Origin: Flammeovirgaceae bacterium
Lineage (GTDB): Bacteria > Bacteroidota > Bacteroidia > Cytophagales > Cyclobacteriaceae
Reading direction: 5' to 3'
DNA length: 64,000 nucleotides
Assembly: GCA_016709845.1 (NCBI GenBank)
Contig: JADJMA010000020.1
Location: 35,810-99,809, forward strand
The notes under the pieces are model-generated. The model did no database searches. It saw nothing but the letters and a program-made list of their open reading frames with translations, and had not been told where the DNA came from. Made by a program: the position numbers and the translations under genes. This document shows positions 1 through 10,994 of the stretch, one piece after another; position 1 is the first letter of the stretch; each line of letters starts with the position of its first letter.

Positions 1-545
1 GATAGAAACTTTCCGGTTTCTTAATCTCTTAATCTTATCTATTTCTTCAGGCGTTGTCTCCATAACATGAGCAATCTCTTCCGCAGTGGGTTCACGCTGA
101 AATTTTTGTTCAAGATTAGACATAGTCTGATTCAACTTATTCAAAGATCCCACTCTGTTAAGAGGTAAACGAACAATACGCGATTGCTCTGCAAGAGATT
201 GTAATATGGTTTGACGGATCCACCACACTGCATAGGAAATAAATTTAAATCCCGCGTTTCATCAAAACGACCAGCCGCTTTTATCAGGCCTAAATTTCCT
301 TCATTAATTAAATCACCCAATGTCATACCTTTATTCTGATATTGCTTAGCGACTGAAACTACAAAACGAAGATTTGCATTAACCAATTTATCAAGTGCCA
401 CCTGATCACCCTCTTTAATTCTGCGTGCCAACTTCACTTCCTGTTCAGCCGTTATCAAATCGATTTTCGCGATTTCATTTAGATACTTATCTAATGATTG
501 GGTTTCGCGATTTGTTATTTGTTTTGTTATTTTTAATTGGCGCAT
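1..545 (-). CDS. rpoD: RNA polymerase primary sigma factor RpoD/SigA, 5' part (frameshifted, runs off window)
   Basis: Primary sigma-70 factor that directs core RNA polymerase to housekeeping promoters. From the ATG at 545 the protein begins MRQLKITKQITNRE, the conserved Bacteroidota RpoD start that lacks region 1.1. It continues through region 1.2 (DKYLNEIAKI) and region 2 (NLRFVVSVAKQYQ, GDLINEGNLGLIKAA, RFDETR). Near 251-256 one base is missing after DETR; the next frame carries FISYAVWWIRQ, then IVRLPLNRVGSLNKL and the start of region 3 up to the window edge. An in-frame ATG at 587 would add 14 unconserved residues, so 545 is preferred. The C-terminal half (regions 3-4) lies outside the window. 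Family assignment is secure; the frameshift is most likely a sequencing error, because an essential gene would not tolerate it. Confidence 0.93.
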
Positions 546-784
546 TAAAATAGAGTTTAGTAAAAAAATAAATTTATTGAAACCCATACTGGGAATCTGG
601 TTCTTGTGCTATTTGATAGTGATGATTAACGCTTAGTCGAAATGACCATCAAGCGAAGGAATTGAACTCTAAAGAGTGATATACTTTTCATCTGCTACGA
701 AGATAAGAAAATAATGTTGGAATTCAAAGTAAATAACGAAGAAACTTGGAATTCAGCAGGGATAAAAGGGTAATAATTATTTCG

Positions 785-3700
785 CTAACTAACTACCTTC
801 ATGAAATCTTCAGCTAAGACACAAGTCATTGCTTCGAATAGAAAATCTGAATCAAGTTTCGAAAAAATTATGGGTGGCTTAATCTTCAACACATTATTAA
901 ACGGTCCATCCGTACTCATAAGAATACCTTTATCGCGCATACGATTTGCAAAATAAGATGCTTGTCCGGCAGCCGGTTCTTTGGTATCTCTATTCTTAAC
1001 TAACTCTATTCCAATAAATAATCCGGGCCCACGCACATCACCTATTATTTCAAAATCATTCATTAAACTCTTTAATCCATTTTTTAAATAATTGCCAACC
1101 ACTTTTGCGTTCTGTTGCAGGCCCTCTTCTTTAATTACGCGAAGTACTTCTAATCCAATCGCACACGATACCGGATTGCCGCCAAAAGTATTGAAGTATT
1201 CCATGCCATTCTTAAACGCGTTAGCAATCTCTTGCGTGGTTACAACAACACCTAGCGGATGTCCATTGCCAATCGGTTTGCCTATAGTTACAATATCTGG
1301 TACTACTTCATGTTGCTCGAAAGCCCAAAAGTGATCTCCAGCCCTTCCACATCCGGTCTGCACTTCATCGGCAATACACACACCGCCTGCTTTCCGCACA
1401 AATTCATACGACTGTTTTAAAAATCCCAAGGGTAATTCCACTTGGCCACCACAACTAATAACCGATTCAAAAATAAGTGCCGCAGGCTTTCGACTTTGAG
1501 TTTGCATAGACTCAATAGCTTTACTTACGTGATCGGCATATTTTTTCCCAACTAATAAATCGGTGCTCCGATAGATTCCCCGATAGCTATCAGGAATAGG
1601 AATGACATGAATGTGTGGCGCCTTTCCTTTCCCTCCTACGCCATCAAATTTATAAGAACTTATTTCAACACATGCGTTCGTGTTACCATGATAACCAACT
1701 TCGGATACAATAATATCTTTCTGGTTGGTGTAATTTTAGCCAGGCGTAACGCCAGTTCATTAGCTTCGCTGCCTGAATTAACGACAAAAGCAACATTGAG
1801 TTGAGTTGGCATTGTTTGCAACAACTCTTCAACAAATTTTACCAGATTCTCATGCAAGTACCGCGTGTTTGTGTTAAGTACTGCCATTTGTCGTTGGCCG
1901 GCCCTAACAATCCGTGGATGCTCGTGGCCAACGTGCGCCACATTATTAACTGTGTCCAGATATTTTCTTCCGGTATCGTCTAATAGGTACTGACCAGCCC
2001 CACGCACCATTTTTATCGGGTCTTTGTAAGAGACACTTAAATTTTCTTGCCAAGATGCTTTCTTCGATAGCTAACAATATCTTCCTTCGATAATCCTTCC
2101 GCGTTAGGCGAAGGTTTGCCTGTTAGTAAAAGCCATGGGTCAGGACAAATTTCTTTCCAAAGTGTTGACCTGTTCGGAATTACAAGCTCCTGGAAAATCA
2201 CCCTTCTTTCCTAACATATCAAGTATTACTTGAAAATGTAAATGCGGAGTCCAACCACCATTTTCGGATAAGTCACCTATCGTTGCAATTACTTCTCCTT
2301 TTTCTATTTTCTTACCAATAAATTTATTTTGAAGTGAGGCTTCACTTAAATGTCCGTATAGTGTGTAAAAGGTTAAGTCTTTAGCTACCTGATGTTCAAT
2401 TATTAACGTGGGGCCGTAATCACGATCGGCACTATTGTTTGATAAACTATGGATCACACCTTCCCATATGGCATAGACTGGTGTGCCCATCTTGCAAAAG
2501 AAATCAAGGCCTAAGTGAATAGTACGCCACCGGGGACCCTCGTTACCACGTTCTTCAAAAGCAGCTGTAGAATAGATTGCCCGTGCTTCGTTATACTTTC
2601 CCAATGAAACGTCACTAGAGTATTGAGTAACAAGAGAAGAAAGTTTATCATTTAGTTTTTCATTATCATAAATATCCTGAGAATTACCAAGGTCGAGGCT
2701 ACCTACACTCAGATCAAGCCAGGTATATGATTTATATAAAACGGGTGCGATTACCTTTGAATGGTTTTCCTTTGCCCATTCCATAAAGCGAGATTCATTG
2801 ACTACCGGTGCCATGTCGCAGGCATTCCGGAAAGAAGCTTCGGCTAACGCAGGATCAATCGATCGTAACTTTCCAAGTAAACTCCATGCTGCTTCATCAC
2901 TAATCTGTAAGTAGTTATTTTCGGGATGTTCCAATCGGTTTAACTCCGAACAGGTAATGCTTATGAGTAGTCGTGCAATGGTTAACGGAAAAAGTGATTT
3001 TAGTTCCTGCTCAGTAAGTTGAAATTTATTATTAAATCCTGTAACGATATGGCATGCCGCTTCTAAAGGATCAGGCTTCCCCATGATAGCATAGGCAATA
3101 GCAATAGCCAACTCATCTACTGTGTGTGTATAAACCAGATCACCAAAGTCAATAACCCCAGGTACGGTAGGATTTTCTACATCATGGCTTACCAATACAT
3201 TATAGTCATTAGCATCATTGTAATTAATGCTTTTGCGCAAGTGTGGTAACAACGGTAAAGCGGTCGTTTCAAATAGCGCGAAGAAATAGTCAACAAGCTC
3301 TTTGCGCTCATCTTTAAAATTTATTAGATGTGGTTTTATCCATAGCGCTTCGGATGGATTCCATTTCATGAAGCGATGTGCGGCTGAATGATCAAAATCT
3401 ACTAGCGAAAGGCAAAGCGTACCGCACATTTCTCCCAGTCGCTCAAGCAAATTGGTGCTATGAGGATTTACGCAGGCCAATACACGTCCTTCCACCCAAG
3501 TCAAAAGTCTGGCCAATCGAATGTTTCTGTTATCCATTTTTAATTCCAGAATTTCCTCACCGGCTAATGATGTTACGATTGAGGAAACAGTAAGGCCCAG
3601 ATTCTTAGACAACAAATGGCGGATGCAGGCATTTTGTAGTTTCAGATTGACTTTTAATTCGTTTTGATTGGCTATCTTGAAAATAAAAGCTTTTCCGTCC

Positions 3701-3813
3701 GGAGTTTCGAGGTAATAATTTAAATCTAGTTCCCCGGGTAGTTGCTTAACCGCAACGTCTAATCGGTAATTTTTCTTTATGATAGAAATAATCTCTTGCG
3801 TATCGAAATTCAT
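785..3813 (-). CDS. Three-domain fusion: HYKK-type kinase + M23 peptidase + class III aminotransferase/phospho-lyase (3 frameshifts)
   Basis: About 1009 residues once three single-base losses (near 2163, 2044 and 1735) are repaired. Domain 1 (about 1-340) is an aminoglycoside-phosphotransferase-fold kinase with catalytic loop NYNDANDYNVLV and metal-binding VIDFGDLVYT. Domain 2 (about 400-545) is an M23/LytM module with all zinc ligands visible (HLGLD, YGHLS, PHLHF). Domain 3 (about 590-1009) is a PLP fold-type I, class III aminotransferase (NSGSEANELALRLA, IADEVQTGCGRAG, with the PLP lysine in TIGKPIGNGHP). In animals the separate homologues of domains 1 and 3 are hydroxylysine kinase and the AGXT2L phospho-lyases, which suggests kinase plus phospho-lyase chemistry on hydroxylysine or ethanolamine. 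The role of M23 is unknown. Repaired length and domain order fit known fused bacterial proteins of this type. Substrate is inferred. Confidence 0.85.
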
Positions 3814-3860
3814 GCTATGAAGATAATAGTTGATTAAAAAAGTTATAGCATAAAAAAATC

Positions 3861-5063
3861 TTAGATTACATCTTCAATTTTTTCTTTAGGACTTTGCTTT
3901 GTAAGCAATAAGCCGAGCGTCATCGAAAGCCCAGTTAACACGATAACAATAAATAACACACCCTCGCTCAATTCTGCTAAGCGCTGTTCTTTAGGAATAC
4001 TATAAAATAGCAAGATTGTAATAAGACCACGTGGTGCGATCAAGCTTAATGGGGTTGAGTTTATTTTGAGTAGATATTTTAAAAAGACGAAACGCAGAAT
4101 AATAGTAAGGGCGATTATTAGTAACCCTATTATAATAACATCTTTAGATTTTAACAATAACATATTAAGTGAATATCCAAACAAGAGAAAAAAGAAAGTA
4201 CGGATAATAAACGCAGTCTCAGCCGTCATCAATTTCAACTCCTTGGTCACATCATTAAGTTTATTAAAGGAAAGAAATTTGTGCACTTGGGGATAATCAA
4301 AAAGTTTAAAATTATTTAATACTAAGCCAAAGCAGAGCACCAAAAACAAGGACGGCAAGTGTAAATATTTAGCTATAGAATAAGCCAGGATTATAATTGA
4401 AAAAGTAAGAAAAAAGCGTACGTGAGTTGTAGCATGATTAAGTAGAAGAACCAAGGCAACTGTACTTATTATGGAAATAATCAAGATCAATATTAAATCC
4501 CAACTAAAACCGAGTAAAGCGCTTACCCCGGAGGAGTGATCCATAACAAAATAGTTAAATGCGATAATGCCGAGAATATCGGAGAAGGTGCTTTCATAGA
4601 TGACAAATTCTTTCTTTTCTGCATCCATATTTTGAACACTAGGAATGGCAATCGCACTACTGATAACAGAAAGTGGAATTGCGTGGATTAATGCCTGATT
4701 AAAGTTTGTATTGTAGTAGGCCATAAAAAGAGCAGCCATCAGTCCGGACGTAAGCACCAGCAGCACCAACGCTGATAAAAAGGCTCGGCTAATCAACGGC
4801 AACTTGTCGCGCTGAATACTTAAGTCCAGAGCAGCTTCAAGAACTATAAAGATAAGTCCTGTAACACCCAAAATTTCCAACAAGGTTTGCGTTGGGGGTA
4901 GCACTAAATTGGTATGTTCCGCAGCATACTTAAGCCCAATACCCGAGGCTATCAACAGTAACACAGAAGGAATTTTAAGTTTCCCAGCCAAGTAATTGAA
5001 TACATAGGAGAGTACGACCAAAATACTCAGGACAACAAGAATCGAATAGGCATCAATCTTCAT
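3861..5063 (-). CDS. Cation:proton antiporter (CPA family)
   Basis: Inner-membrane Na+(K+)/H+ exchanger domain of 400 residues, almost wholly hydrophobic, with about 11-12 predicted membrane segments. Family-typical stretches are the N-terminal LAGKLKIPSVLLLIASGIGL, the early GLIFIVLEAALDLS helix and SVISSAIAIPSVQN in the unwound-helix region; a late APRGLITILLFYSIP segment is also typical. There is no C-terminal RCK/TrkA-N domain, so this is the short form. It lies 47 bases downstream of the potassium-channel side of the ion-flux group and just upstream of the kinase/M23 fusion, all on the same strand. The reading frame is intact. Ion specificity cannot be read from the sequence. Confidence 0.88.
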   Translation of the reverse strand: MKIDAYSILVVLSILVVLSYVFNYLAGKLKIPSVLLLIASGIGLKYAAEHTNLVLPPTQTLLEILGVTGLIFIVLEAALDLSIQRDKLPLISRAFLSALVLLVLTSGLMAALFMAYYNTNFNQALIHAIPLSVISSAIAIPSVQNMDAEKKEFVIYESTFSDILGIIAFNYFVMDHSSGVSALLGFSWDLILILIISIISTVALVLLLNHATTHVRFFLTFSIIILAYSIAKYLHLPSLFLVLCFGLVLNNFKLFDYPQVHKFLSFNKLNDVTKELKLMTAETAFIIRTFFFLLFGYSLNMLLLKSKDVIIIGLLIIALTIILRFVFLKYLLKINSTPLSLIAPRGLITILLFYSIPKEQRLAELSEGVLFIVIVLTGLSMTLGLLLTKQSPKEKIEDVI

Positions 5064-5266
5064 ATGCCAATATCTGTTATTAGCCGCACACCACCTAATC
5101 GGTATAAATAGGTTATGTAATGATCGAATAGGTCGCTTGCTTGACGTTGATTTAGTTTCGTTTGCACAAAAGTATTATGTATTTCAGTGTGTGCAATTTA
5201 TCTCTTTAATCGATCAATTTCCTATTCTCTTTATAACTAAAGTATCAATTGATGAGCCTGGTTTTA

Positions 5267-6075
5267 TTAATCCAATTTTGTCCCGCATTCATGGCAATAT
5301 TTGGAACTTGCTTTATTATTGGTATTGCCGCATAGACTGCAGGTGCGCTCAGCGACAGGATGTCTATCTGCATTTTGCCTAACTAAATCGGCCGTTACCA
5401 AACCGGTGGGTACCGCAATAACACCATAGCCCATAATCATAAGAACCATAGCCAACAATTGGCCTACCGTTGTTTGGGGTGCGATATCTCCGTAGCCTAC
5501 AGTGGTTAAGGTAACAATAGCCCAATAGATACTCCTGGGTATGCTGGTAAAACCATGTTCGCGACCTTCAATCATAAACATGAGTGTGCCAACAAAAACG
5601 CTTACAATAATTATAAAAAAAAGAAAGACAATTATCTTTTGAAAACTTGTTTTTAGTGCGGCCTTTAGTTTACTGGCAGCCCCCATAAACTGAACCAGTT
5701 TTAAAACTCTAAATACACGTAGAAGTCTTAGTACTCGGATAGCAGCAAGGGCTTGACTTCCAACAAAAATTAAACTTAAATAGGTGGGCAAAATTGCAAA
5801 TAGGTCAATCAACCCATAGAAGCTTAAGATGTACCGTCTCCTCCTTTCAGTGGTCCATATCCGAAGAAGATATTCTATGGTAAATAGACCTGTAATAATC
5901 CAATCCAGTATAAAAAAGAAGACTTCCATTTTGTGTTTATCTCCTGAACGCTTTCAAGCATCAAGATTGTGATACTTGCCAGAATTAGTATTAATAGTGA
6001 TACATCAAAAGCCTTTCCAGCTGGCGTGTTTACTCCAAAAATAACTTGTCGAAGTTTGTCTTTTAGTGTGCTCAT
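5267..6075 (-). CDS. Six-TM voltage-gated-type potassium channel with C-terminal zinc ribbon (frameshifted)
   Basis: Ion-transporter-family K+ channel of about 269 residues after repair of one frameshift near 5928. The N-terminus (MSTLKDKLRQVIF) leads into S1; S4 carries regularly spaced arginines (AAIRVLRLLRVFRVLKLVQ); the pore loop has the K+ selectivity signature TLTTVGYGD, followed by S6 (GYGVIAVPTGLV). Unusually, the cytoplasmic tail ends in a compact zinc ribbon with two CxxC pairs (CSLCGN and CHECGT). It sits between the antiporter and an MscS gene on the same strand, which suggests a shared role in ion or osmotic balance. Start codon and function class are secure; voltage dependence is inferred from S4. 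Confidence 0.9.
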
Positions 6076-6112
6076 AATGTTGTTATGATATGTTTAACAA
6101 CAACCCAAAGAC

Positions 6113-6970
6113 TTAAAGTGGGTTAGTCAAATTCGTTTTAATGTGAATATCGCGTTGCGGAAACGGGATAGTAATTCCATCCAGCCGAAACTGCTTGTCA
6201 ATCGCAAAACGCAAATCACTTTTAATAAACTCTACTTTAAAAATATTAGCTGTCCAAAAATATAATTCAAACTTAAGTGCGCTATCTCCAAAATCGGTAA
6301 ACCGAACAAAGGGCTCGTGACTTTCATCTCCGTCTCCGTCTGAGTGCATGATTGATATTTGTTGCTGAGCGCAACGGAGTAATATCTGTTTTACCTTATC
6401 TACATCGCTACCATAAGCAACCCCCACCTCTACTTTAAATCGGGTGCTATCAGAATTATGAGTCCAGTTGGTAATTTTTTCAATGATGAACTTGTGATTG
6501 GGGACAATGATAATAATCCCATCGCGGGTCAATACTTTAGATGTTCTAAGATTTACGGACAATATTTTACCTACCATACCATCCAATTCAATAACATCAT
6601 TCACTTTGATTGTGCCTTCAATCAATATAAAGATACCGGACACAAGATCTTGAAATATTTGTTGGAGGCCCAATCCTAACCCTACCAACAATGCAGCAGA
6701 ACCTGCGATAAGTATAGTTATGTGGATACCGATCATTTCAAGAATGACAACTACGGCTAAAACCCAGGTGAAATACTTTATTAACAGGTAGATAGCATCC
6801 TTCCGCCCCTGATCTATGCCACGCTTTTTGAAGTAGCTATGAAGAAATTGTTTAACTAAAAATAGAAGTATACGAACTACCACTACCAACAGCACGATGA
6901 TGGCCAACGTGCCGGTAGAAAGTTTGTACTCTCCAAACTCAAAAAGCGTATAGTTTAAAAAATTCTTCAT
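6113..6970 (-). CDS. Small-conductance mechanosensitive channel, MscS family
   Basis: Intact 285-residue MscS-type channel of the inner membrane. Three N-terminal hydrophobic segments are followed by the glycine/alanine-rich pore helix (AGSAALLVGLGLGLQQIFQD) and the beta domain (IKVNDVIELDGMVGKI, TRDGIIIIVPNHKFI), then the C-terminal alpha/beta domain ending in FPQRDIHIKT. Its ATG overlaps the stop codon of the upstream MscS gene by four bases, so translation is probably coupled. It releases osmolytes on hypo-osmotic shock, a role assigned by family. It is the last of three consecutive MscS genes. Confidence 0.92.
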   Translation of the reverse strand: MKNFLNYTLFEFGEYKLSTGTLAIIVLLVVVVRILLFLVKQFLHSYFKKRGIDQGRKDAIYLLIKYFTWVLAVVVILEMIGIHITILIAGSAALLVGLGLGLQQIFQDLVSGIFILIEGTIKVNDVIELDGMVGKILSVNLRTSKVLTRDGIIIIVPNHKFIIEKITNWTHNSDSTRFKVEVGVAYGSDVDKVKQILLRCAQQQISIMHSDGDGDESHEPFVRFTDFGDSALKFELYFWTANIFKVEFIKSDLRFAIDKQFRLDGITIPFPQRDIHIKTNLTNPL

Positions 6971-7871
6971 GGTTGATTTCCGCTATTGATAGAATTCGAA
7001 GGCATAGCCGTTATTTCAAACGTAGCAGACGCGAACTGTACCTTACTTTGCGTATTATTTATCTCCTTCAATAGATTGGTAAATAGTAAATCTTTGGTGA
7101 TGCGTCTTCGTTTAAAGTCGACAACGTAGCGCACGGTAAATTCAATCCAGTTATCATTGGCAATTAATGTCACCATGGGCTGCGTAGTTGCTTTTTCCAC
7201 CTGATACTTTCTTGTCATGTGCGACCAAGTCTCCTGAGCCTCTAAACTAAAACCTCCAGTAACTTTATCAGCCACATTTTTGCAAATGGTTCGGGCTAAC
7301 TCAAAGTCACTTCCATAGCGAATAGGTATTTTGATTTCATCCCACAGAAATGGGAAATCACCCGAGTAATTAAAAACGGGTTCTTTGAAAACAAAACTGT
7401 TTGCTATTCGAACAATTCTCCCGTTATAAAGATCTCCATCTACCCAGTTACCAGTTTCCATTAAGGTAGTTCGCAAAATACCGATGTCAATAACATCTCC
7501 TTTTATTCCACCTAATTGAATCCGATCTCCCGTCTTATAGAAATTTCCAAACAACAAGGCAAGCCAACCGGCAAAGCTGGCAATAACCTCTTGCAGCGCA
7601 AACGCAATTCCTGCACCAGCAACACCCAGAGCAACAGTAAATCCGGCAAGACTTGTACTATAGAGGATAATTACAATTATTATAAAGAGAACATAGGCAG
7701 TAAAGGTTACTGCCTTTTTTGCTTTGTACCCCACTTCGCTGTCTACTTGTAATCTTGTAATTTGTGCACGGACTAATTTCGTGACAAACCAAATTATCAA
7801 CAACCAAAAGAGTAGCAATAATGGTTTATGCCATAGTCCGGAATGCCGATTTTAGTGAGTAATTGTTCCAT
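6967..7871 (-). CDS. Small-conductance mechanosensitive channel, MscS family (frameshift near N-terminus)
   Basis: Second MscS channel, about 301 residues. The pore helix is visible (GVAGAGIAFALQEVIASFAG) and so is the following beta domain (FYKTGDRIQLGGIKGDVIDI). A naive reading starts at a TTG at 7818, but the better start is the ATG at 7871. That gives MEQLLTKIGIPDYGINH, then needs one extra base near 7825 to join the hydrophobic LLLLFWLLIIWF helix. This start overlaps the end of the upstream MscS gene by 20 bases, and the stop overlaps the downstream MscS start, so all three channels look translationally coupled. The N-terminal reconstruction is inference; the family call is firm. Confidence 0.88.
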
Positions 7872-9716
7872 CTCTATTTTCCCTTTCCTCCTTTATCACC
7901 TTAACATTAAAGGCAGGAACCTGATAATCTTTTGGTAAATAGTTTGCAGGCACGGTTGTCATATTGCCATCGCGTGCCGCCCGGTAATGGGGTGACATAA
8001 TTTCCACCCCTGCTTCGTTAAATTTATCTTGAATATTTTGATGCAGTTGAGAATAAATGGAGGCCATCCTATGAGAATGATTGGTGAAGGCATTGATTTG
8101 ATAGGCAACGTAAAAATCATCAAGGCTTGTTTGCAGTACAAATGGTTTTTTATCTTCTTTTGCAAGAATGCCATCCGTAGCCAACGCTGCTCCAATTAGT
8201 AATTCGTGTACTTGTTTCCAGGGGACATCGTATCCAATAGTTACTCTTGTGTATAGTATTAGACCCAGTTCTTTAGCAGACGTTGTGTAATTAACGGTAT
8301 GACCAGAAAGAACGGATGCGTTGGGAATTGTAATCTCTTCATTTTTGATCGTACGTATACGTGTTACTAGTAAGGATTTTTCAATTACATCACCAGTCAA
8401 CTCTCCTATTTTAATTCTGTCACCAATTTTAAAAGGCCGCATATACGTAATTACCAAACCTGCTACTGCATTAGAGATTGCAGACGATGATCCCAACGAA
8501 AAAAGAATTCCTACAAAAACAGAAACCCCCTGAAACACGGGTGAGTCTGAACCTGGTAAATAGGGAAATATTATTATAAAGCTAAACGCATACATCAGAA
8601 ACTTTACAATGTTAAGCGTTGGTTTTGCCCAGTCTGGATAGAAGCCAGGAATGGTAAGGGATCCGTTTGTAATTTCACCCGCAATAAAATTGAGAAACTT
8701 AATGGCGTAATGCGTTACTGCACCAATAACAATAATAGTAAATAGATTAGGTAAGTAATTAATGAAACTTGTACCTACTCTTTTTAGGGGCGAAAGTACC
8801 CAACCAATTAAAGTCTCCGCGATCCCGCGTGTCCAGGGAAATACGCTGAACAGCAAGGGTAAGGCAATGTACAAGGCCAAAGCGATTATCAACAAGCGAA
8901 TGATGTTGAGAGCAAATAAAATGACCTGCAATTCCCGATCGGTGTCGAGGAATTGATAGCCTCTAAACTTTATTCCCGTTAAAATGCTTTCTTTGAGTGA
9001 AACGATTTTTTCATTAATCTTTTAAAGCCCCGATTGATTAATCGAATAGTAACATAAATTCCCACCAGAATAAGCACAATTGCACCTATACGTAATACGA
9101 TATTAAGTATACTATTTGATCTCCGTTCTTCGGCAATTGCTTGACTAATTATATCACGATACTCAAGAGCGAGTTGATCTTGTGGCTTGGCAAACCAAAG
9201 CGCATCCATTTCAGTAACACCCATCACCACCAAATCGCGATAAACAATCTCTGAATTTGTTGCTGACTTATTTACAGTTAAAGAATCGGGCTTAAATTCA
9301 TAATCATGATACAGGGTTTCAATTTTTTCTGTAACCGCCTTGGCCCGATCGGCTGCGCTAAATGATCCCACTTTTGTATAAATCAAAAAAAGTGTATCGC
9401 CAAAAGGAACAACAGGAAACCCTTTAGCAGTTGATTTAAGTTTATTTAATTGCTCAACAAATCTCGCAGCCCGAATAGAGTCCTCAGCTTCTTCTTCTCT
9501 TAATTTTTTTAACAACTCCTCACGTTGCCGATTAGCTTCTGAGCCTTTTAGATTTTCGATTTCTGCCAGCAGCACAGCTCTTCGTAACGAATCCGCTACT
9601 TTAATACTATCCATCCTACGAATTAAGTTGGTAGTCTTTTCAAGATGGATAGAGTCTTTTGGCTGCAACGTATCCTGGGCCATCACTAAATAGCTGACCA
9701 GAACCAACAGCAACAT
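7852..9716 (-). CDS. Large MscS-family channel with periplasmic N-terminal domain (frameshifted)
   Basis: About 621 residues. The first 245 residues have a cleavable signal (MLLLVLVSYLVMAQDT), a charged, coiled-coil-like stretch (REELLKKLREEEAEDSIRAA) and a transmembrane helix (IVLRIGAIVLILVGIYV). A missing A near 9014 breaks the frame; the next frame bridges with SLKESILTGIKFRGYQFLDT into the membrane and MscS domains (SAISNAVAGLVITYMRPFKI, GELTGDVIEKSLLVTRIRT, NASVLSGHTVNY). Without repair it looks like two genes: a secreted protein and a 359-residue MscS. An ATG at 9745 could be the true start if one more base is missing (MNGIKIT...). It heads the three-channel run. Confidence 0.87.
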
Positions 9717-9753
9717 TGTTAACCGGTTATTTTAATTCCATTCATTTTTGTTT

Positions 9754-10515
9754 TCATTTTGTTCTCCATGAAAGGCCCGCACTAACATAAAAATCTTTGG
9801 CATCGTCATTATTGCCAAATCCAGAATATAAATCTAACTGAAGATTGTTATTTATTAAGTAAGCAATACCACCATCCAGAAAAGTATCAAAATCGGATTG
9901 TTGCAGGCTTCCGTAATTTTCAATAAATACACCAAAATTAGATGTGATCGCATAAGAAAGATTAGCGGTATAATTCCCTTGCGGAATAGCGTTATTCCCA
10001 TTCCACGATGCTCCCCAATTCGTTATAAAGGTTAGTTTATCAGTAAACTGCTGACTTGTAACAATCAAAAATCGAGGGGCCCATTGATTAATTTCATAAT
10101 CACCACCTATCTTGGGAATTCGCCATCTTATTTGAAAGGCGATACTGGGGGCTAATCCTTGCCCGTATAAATGTGATAGCGCATCCCAAGATCAACAGCA
10201 CTAAAACCATTGTCATGCTGTGAGTCAGAACCACTATCGACATTTTCACCTTTATACTCAATCAGTGCGCTAACCTCAAAAGGTTCAGTAAGCCCATCGA
10301 ATAACCGTGTTGCTTAATGCCCCGCTTCCGCTGGTCGCTGGATTATTATAACTGAAGTAATCTACTCCACTTTGAAGTTGAAAGAATCCATTACCAACCG
10401 TAAATGCCCCTATGGACTGTCCGGGTCGACCGGTGCGAATCGTTTCGTTAAACTGACCGAACAGATCAGTTATACCTATAAATAAGAAAACTAGTAAAAT
10501 GTAAAGTCTGGTCAT
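9754..10515 (-). CDS. Outer-membrane beta-barrel protein, phenol-degradation MetA-like 'transporter' family (frameshifted)
   Basis: About 254 residues after repair of at least two frameshifts between roughly 10080 and 10305. The start at 10515 gives a signal peptide (MTRLYILLVFLFIGITDLFGQ), then TIRTGRPGQSIGAFTVGNGFFQLQSG, a hallmark of this Bacteroidota barrel family. The C-terminal piece shows alternating aromatic beta strands (FGVFIENYG, AYLINNNLQLDLYSGFG) and ends FYVSAGLSWRTK, with the expected aromatic-rich last strand. An upstream in-frame ATG at 10563 is less likely because it precedes the signal sequence. The transported substrate is unknown. It lies 38 bases upstream of the large MscS gene. 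Confidence 0.72.
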
Positions 10516-10662
10516 ACAGTTGCAATAATAGTGGTAATCTCGGGGTTCAATACCTAATAGCATTGTTCCGAATAATATTTATTTTTTGAACACCGTTTAT
10601 TGATCTTAGGATAAGAAGGTGAAACACCTCAAATCACTTAAAATTCTCTTGAAGTTCGGGTC

Positions 10663-10691
10663 AAAAAAAGCCTCTGTGTTCAAGAGGCTTT
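10663..10691 (-). terminator. Rho-independent terminator downstream of the YtxH gene
   Basis: A perfect 9-bp stem (AAAGCCTCT with AGAGGCTTT, seven-base loop) is followed on the minus strand by seven T residues. It lies 27 bases after the stop codon of the YtxH-like gene, on the correct strand to end that transcript. Confidence 0.8.
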
Positions 10692-10717
10692 CTGGATAGA
10701 TGGGTGCGTTGACTCTC

Positions 10718-10935
10718 TTAACCAATCATTTCCTTCGTCAGGTTTTGTTTATTCGTGCCCAGAACGTCTTTTACGTTATTGTAATTGTTCTTTACAACAG
10801 TCCCCACTTCACGGGCTTTGCTTGCCAGCACCGCCCTGGTTTTGGCTCCTTTTTTGGTGCAAAGAGCATCCCAAGGGCCGCGCCTGCTATTGTTCCTAAT
10901 AAAATTCCTATTGCAATTTTATCTGTGCTTTTCAT
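10718..10935 (-). CDS. YtxH-domain small protein (frameshifted)
   Basis: A 72-residue protein hidden by one missing A in a run of A at about 10855. The frame from the ATG at 10935 reads MKSTDKIAIGILLGTIAGAA then LGMLFAPKK. The next frame continues GAKTRAVLASKAREVGT and NNYNNVKDVLGTNKQNL to the TAA at 10718. The single glycine-rich membrane segment followed by an APKKG-type motif and an amphipathic helix is typical of YtxH/gas-vesicle-like stress proteins in Bacteroidota. The span is one base short of a whole number of codons, as expected for a single deletion. It stands alone and has its own terminator. Function is unknown beyond an envelope or general-stress association known for the family. 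Confidence 0.8.
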
Positions 10936-10994
10936 ATCTTCATTTGTTTAAGTTTCATGTATCCTCTGATACCTTCGGGGCCTTCTTTGTTTTG

